This document shows, piece by piece, positions 60,554 to 64,000 of a stretch of DNA of 64,000 bases (within the stretch, counting starts at the first letter, position 1; each line of letters opens with the position of its first letter). A program made the position numbers and the translations under genes. The stretch is from Piper betle (Eukaryota; Streptophyta; Magnoliopsida; Piperales; Piperaceae): positions 62,001 through 126,000 of the forward strand of contig JAURVB010003045.1 in the NCBI GenBank assembly GCA_033002965.1, given 5' to 3'. The notes beneath the pieces are model-generated. The model did no database searches and had not been told where the DNA came from. It worked only from the letters and a program-made list of their open reading frames with translations.

Positions 60554-61114
60554 TTCCTCTTGGGGTTGTTGATTTTTCTTTTTAGGTACAACTTGATGAT
60601 TGTGATTAGGGAGATTCTTGACATTGTCTTGTAATTCTGGTATTATTTCTTGAAAAAATCAGGAATATGATCTTCATTATTGTCAAGAACAATTATGGGA
60701 AGAGAAACAGAGTCTTCTTCAAAGATAAAGTCTCTAACTTCATTTCCCCTCCAAACTAAACATCCTCAAAGAATTGTGCATTTCCCGTCTCAAAGAATAA
60801 CCTTGTTATGGGATCATAAAACTAATATCCTCTAGACCGGTCAAAGTACCCAACAAAATAGCTGCTAAATATTCTTGAGTCAAGTTTCCTTTCATTTGGC
60901 CTATAAGGCCATGCCTCAGCTGGACAACCCCAAATGCATAAATGCTTAATACAGGGTTGTTTTCTAGTCTATAATTCATAAGGGGTCTTTACTATTGCCT
61001 TTGTCGATACTCGATTAAGAGGATATGTTGCTATCTTTAACGCCTGACCCCAGAGTGAATCAGGAAAAGTTGTATGAGAATCATACTTCTCATCATGTCT
61101 TTTAATGTATGGTT

Positions 61115-61651
61115 TCATCTCTCAACAACACCATTCATGCTAGGAGTACCTGGCATTGTGTATTGTGGGATGATTCCGCACTCTTCTAGGAATTTGGAAA
61201 ATGGTAATGGACGTTGTACACCTGATCCATCATATCTACCATAGTATTCACCACCACGATCAGATCTAATAACCTTTATAGTTTTGTCAAGTTGGTTCTC
61301 AACTGCACCCTTATATGCTTTAAATACGTCCAATGCGTGAGACTTCTCATGAATGAGATAAAGGTAACCATAATGAGAATAATTGTCTATGAACATAATA
61401 AAATATTGTTGACCATTCCAAGAAGCTGTAGAAAATAGCCCACAAATGTCTATATGTATTAGTTCTAAAATGCTAGAAGATCTATTGGCACCTAGTCTCC
61501 TTATATTTGTTTGTTTTCCCTTAATGCACTTAGCATAGACTTGAAAATCTGATAAATTACGAGAATTAAGAATTACATCTAACATAAGCCATTCAATTCT
61601 TTGTTTAGAAATGTTTCCTAAACGTCTGTGCTAGAGTAAAGCAGAATTCTC
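61115..61651 (-). pseudogene. Copia 2 integrase
   Basis: The His/Cys region end (VYAKCIKGKQTNIRR) is followed by ELIHIDICGLFSTASWNGQQ (first Asp), FIMFIDNYSHYGYLYLI, IKVIRSDRGGEYYGRY (second Asp) and a C-terminal MNGVVER (Glu). All three catalytic acids can be seen. The stretch before it has been duplicated in tandem (see 61484-61815). Confidence 0.88.
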
Positions 61652-61815
61652 ATTGGCACCTAGTCGCCTTATATTTGTTTGTTTTCCCTTAATGCACTCA
61701 GCACACTTGAAAATTCGATAAATTATGAGAATTAAGAATTCCATATGACATAAGTCATTTAATTCTTTATTTAAAAATGTGTCCTAAACGTTTGTGCCAG
61801 AGGAAAGCAAAATTT
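61484..61815. repeat. Tandem duplication within copia 2
   Basis: About 165 bp (61484-61651) is repeated next to itself (61652-61815). Both start TTGGCACCTAGTC and contain CTTATATTTGTTTGTTTTCC and AATTAAGAATT. The copies have diverged by substitutions and small indels, so the duplication is not recent. Confidence 0.85.
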
Positions 61816-62019
61816 GCATTTGTTAATTTTGTTTTCGTACCACTTAAACCTACATGCAAATTTTATTAAAAGATACAATAGTATTAAATAAATAAAGATT
61901 ATCATAAAAAGACAAGGAGCCCATACCCACAATATTTGAATTTAGAAAAAGACTGAACTTATTATTTCTAAATGAATAAGAGTAACTAGATTTGTCCAAA
62001 ATAGAAATAGAAACCAAAT

Positions 62020-62160
62020 TCTGTCTAAAAGACGGTACTACAACTCTTTCAAATCCAAATAATATTTTTCTTTAATAATAATCTAAAATCTGTCTAAAAG
62101 ACGGCACTACATATGTCTTTTTGAAATCCAAATAATATCTTGTCTTCAATAATAATCTAA
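62020..62160. repeat. Second tandem duplication within copia 2
   Basis: A 70-bp unit (62020-62089) starting TCTGTCTAAAAGACGG and ending AATAATAATCTAAAA is repeated at 62090-62160 with small indels. Confidence 0.85.
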
Positions 62161-62310
62161 AAGTCCCTATTGCTTCAACTACAACTGAGTTGTCATCACC
62201 CACATAAATGAATCTTTCAGCCTCATTTGGCTTTCGGCAACTCAGACAACCCTGCATTGACACACTTATGTGAGTATTAGCACCTGAATTTAGCCACCAA
62301 GCGTGTAAGT
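62072..62310 (-). pseudogene. Copia 2 protease region
   Basis: The minus strand reads AWWLNSGANTHISVSMQGCL and then ERFIYVGDDNSVVVEAIGTF, LLLKTRYYLDFKKTYVVPSF. This is the copia protease, in which the active-site Asp of DSGA has become Asn (NSGA). Confidence 0.82.
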
Positions 62311-62339
62311 TAAATTAACCTCAGAAAAAACAAAATTAA

Positions 62340-62813
62340 GAAATGGATCTTTCTTTTCATGTCAAGCGTGATACTTAGTGCATTTCTTCTTCATATGTCC
62401 AGGTTTACCACAAATGAAAAAGCAAGTAGTCTTATCATTTTTTACAAAAACTTTTCAATTTCTTTCAGAAACTCAATGGCTGTAATAACCTTCTCACACA
62501 CATCACCCCTTAAGGTCTATGGAATTCCACACTTCATGATCATAAAACTCTTGAGATTTGAACGTTCCCACTTCTCAATGTCATGTTTTTCCTCAATGGA
62601 AATTTTGTACGTAAGATAAGCAGGTTGTTCAGTCCTTAATGCAAGGTCAAGATTCATGCATTCGAAAACGATCATCACGCTCTCTTTCCAATCCTTAAAA
62701 CTATTTTTAAGCATTAGAATTGAATTAATGTTGGCAGAAATCATAGAAGCGAATTGATTAATTAAAAATAGAAAATAATAACATACACATAATAAGATTA
62801 ATAATTCAAACAA
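62340..62813 (-). pseudogene. Copia 2 gag
   Basis: ILMLKNSFKDWKESVMIVFE and CMNLDLALRTEQPAYLTYKI open the gag core (62517-62813). A frame-broken stretch follows, and near 62350-62420 a CCHC-like knuckle (GKPGHMKKKC, then HAWHEKK) lies before the protease. Confidence 0.8.
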
Positions 62814-63565
62814 TGGTTAATCCCATCAAGAGATACCTAGTACAACATTAATAATTAGTCTTTGGACAGAAATATTAATTTGTATGTGGTACTCTTAAGG
62901 CAGTAATGAAATATTGATAATAAATCTTGTCAAATAATAAACCTTCCTTATGGCCGATTTATTATTCACATAAAATCTTGCTAATTATCCCATATTTATT
63001 ACCACAAATGAATATATAATTTTGTCAAATATTAACCTTTCTTTGGGCTGATTAATATTCACATGAATCAAATACCTACAACTATCTTAAGATTAAAAAT
63101 AAATTATTTTTTACAAAAGAAGCTACTTTGATAGCACATTGTAGTCATTAATAAATTCTAAAATATTAATAATAACTGAAAAAAGGTTATAAAAGTATCT
63201 TTGTTTGGAAATTTCTGAAATTATAACCTTCTGTAACTTTATTTTCCTCACTTGATATTTTACCAAAAGAGGACCTTGATTTGGGAATAAATATCTCATA
63301 TGCAAATTTCTTGTATTTTCATTTAATCTGATTTGTGAAAATGACAATAACTAGTACTGAATTTTGAGAAACTCCCAATGGGTTGAAGACCTTATCAATT
63401 TATTCTTTCTTACAAACTAGTATTATTTTGGGATCCTGAATCCTTAAATCTGGATGTGATATTGAACTAGATAGTTCCAATAAGATTTTATTTCGGGATC
63501 TATCTTTCCTAAATCTTGATTAAAATTAAACACAAATCAAATTAATCCTCAATGATCTAATATGA
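62814..63565 (-). other. 5' leader of copia 2
   Basis: No open frame is seen. About 62930-62975 and 63024-63067 are an imperfect repeat (GTCAAATAATAAACC...TTATTATTCACAT against GTCAAATATTAACC...TTAATATTCACAT) spaced 94 bp apart. Confidence 0.6.
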
Positions 63566-63582
63566 AATTGCTCTGATGCCAC
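63566..63582 (-). promoter_or_regulatory. Primer-binding site of copia 2
   Basis: On the minus strand GAGTGGCATCAGAGCAA follows the LTR end. It differs by one base from TGGTATCAGAGC, the site complementary to the 3' end of plant initiator tRNA-Met. Confidence 0.8.
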
Positions 63583-63586
63583 TCAT

Positions 63587-64000
63587 TAGTTTTAAAATTT
63601 AAAAACTTAAAACAAACATTAAGTTTAACCAAATTATACAAATAATAAAACCATCACCTTAAAACCTTATTCTTCTTCATATTAAACCATTAAGAAAATA
63701 GAATTTAACAACGGAAGTGTACCTGAATCCATAAAAGCAAAATGATTCTTCACTTTTTTAGGATTTTGATTTTCAAAATTAAGTGCTAGTTCTTCAAAAC
63801 CAAAGTTTCTGGATGATGGATGCCAAAACGAAAAACTACTTACGAATTTGGAGACCATAACCCTCCTATTTATAACCTTATTTTTTATAATTTCACTTCA
63901 ACCCATCATAAAAGAGAAATTACAAAAATGATATTTACCCATATGAATCCATACATATATTAATGGCCTATTAAACTTAACTTTAATAGATCAATTAAAT
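63587..64000 (-). mobile_element. 5' LTR of copia 2 (partial, continues past the window)
   Basis: It is a direct repeat of 58043-58535, present for about 414 bp before the window ends; some 80 bp should lie beyond. The two copies differ at scattered positions, so the insertion is not very recent. Confidence 0.88.

Larger units (their letters stand above)
58043..64000 (-). mobile_element. Ty1/copia retrotransposon 2, decayed, 5' LTR cut by the window edge
   Basis: Direct repeats at 58043-58535 and from 63587 to the window end flank, on the minus strand, primer site, gag, protease, integrase, reverse transcriptase and RNase H, in the copia order. It is longer and better preserved than copia 1 but has stops and frameshifts throughout, plus two internal tandem duplications (61484-61815 and 62020-62160). 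Its RNase H tail wording differs from copia 1, so it belongs to another copia lineage. Confidence 0.9.

Noticed and set aside
1..64000. tRNA, rRNA or snoRNA genes
   Set aside because: No cloverleaf or rRNA segment was recognised by eye. The tRNA-like pieces found are primer-binding sites of retroelements. A tRNAscan and Rfam run would settle this.

Overview
This window is nuclear DNA of a flowering plant, most likely a eudicot. It has AT-rich intergenic sequence, GT-AG introns, a phytocyanin gene, decayed dirigent and cystathionine beta-lyase genes, and dense nested plant LTR retrotransposons. The species cannot be named from the sequence. Only one gene looks intact: a two-exon phytocyanin (blue copper protein) at 34387-35234. 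A near-identical frameshifted copy lies at 148-994. The other gene-like content is pseudogenes or retrotransposon remnants.

Layout. 1-994: phytocyanin copy 1 (pseudogene). About 1130-3826: a non-coding repeat module, here called X (copy 1), followed by a very long gypsy LTR (LTR-A, 3946-11656) that is split by a 2.7-kb solo LTR (4839-7570). 11853-16065: a Ty1/copia element on the minus strand with its 3' end missing. 16541-18838: an unprocessed cystathionine beta-lyase pseudogene. 19020-19564: a dirigent pseudogene on the minus strand. 19570-23982: AT-rich intergenic DNA. 23983-33665: a gag-only LTR element on the minus strand (called Z). It carries a captured PB1-domain sequence and a miniature LTR element, and its right LTR holds another solo LTR (30335-32987) containing a higher-order minisatellite.

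34249-35234: phytocyanin copy 2 with its promoter. About 35380-37640 and 40935-43465: X copies 2 and 3, each followed by a gypsy LTR (LTR-B 37757-40925; LTR-C 43577-47949). 47950-53556: the rearranged interior of a chromovirus-type gypsy element. Its reverse transcriptase/RNase H segment is inverted relative to the rest of pol and is split by a solo LTR with a perfect CACGC target duplication (48481-51327). 53557-57211: LTR-D. 58043-64000: a second Ty1/copia element on the minus strand, with both LTRs visible; the right one is cut by the window edge.

The order phytocyanin - X - gypsy LTR occurs twice, and X - gypsy LTR a third time. The locus has therefore grown by segmental duplication of a block that already held both the gene and the LTR, and younger elements then inserted. 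Nothing here is an operon or a cooperating gene set. The points of most biological interest are the phytocyanin with an enlarged copper-ligand loop, the PB1 sequence inside a gag-only element, the inverted pol segment, and the order of nested insertions that can be read from target-site duplications.
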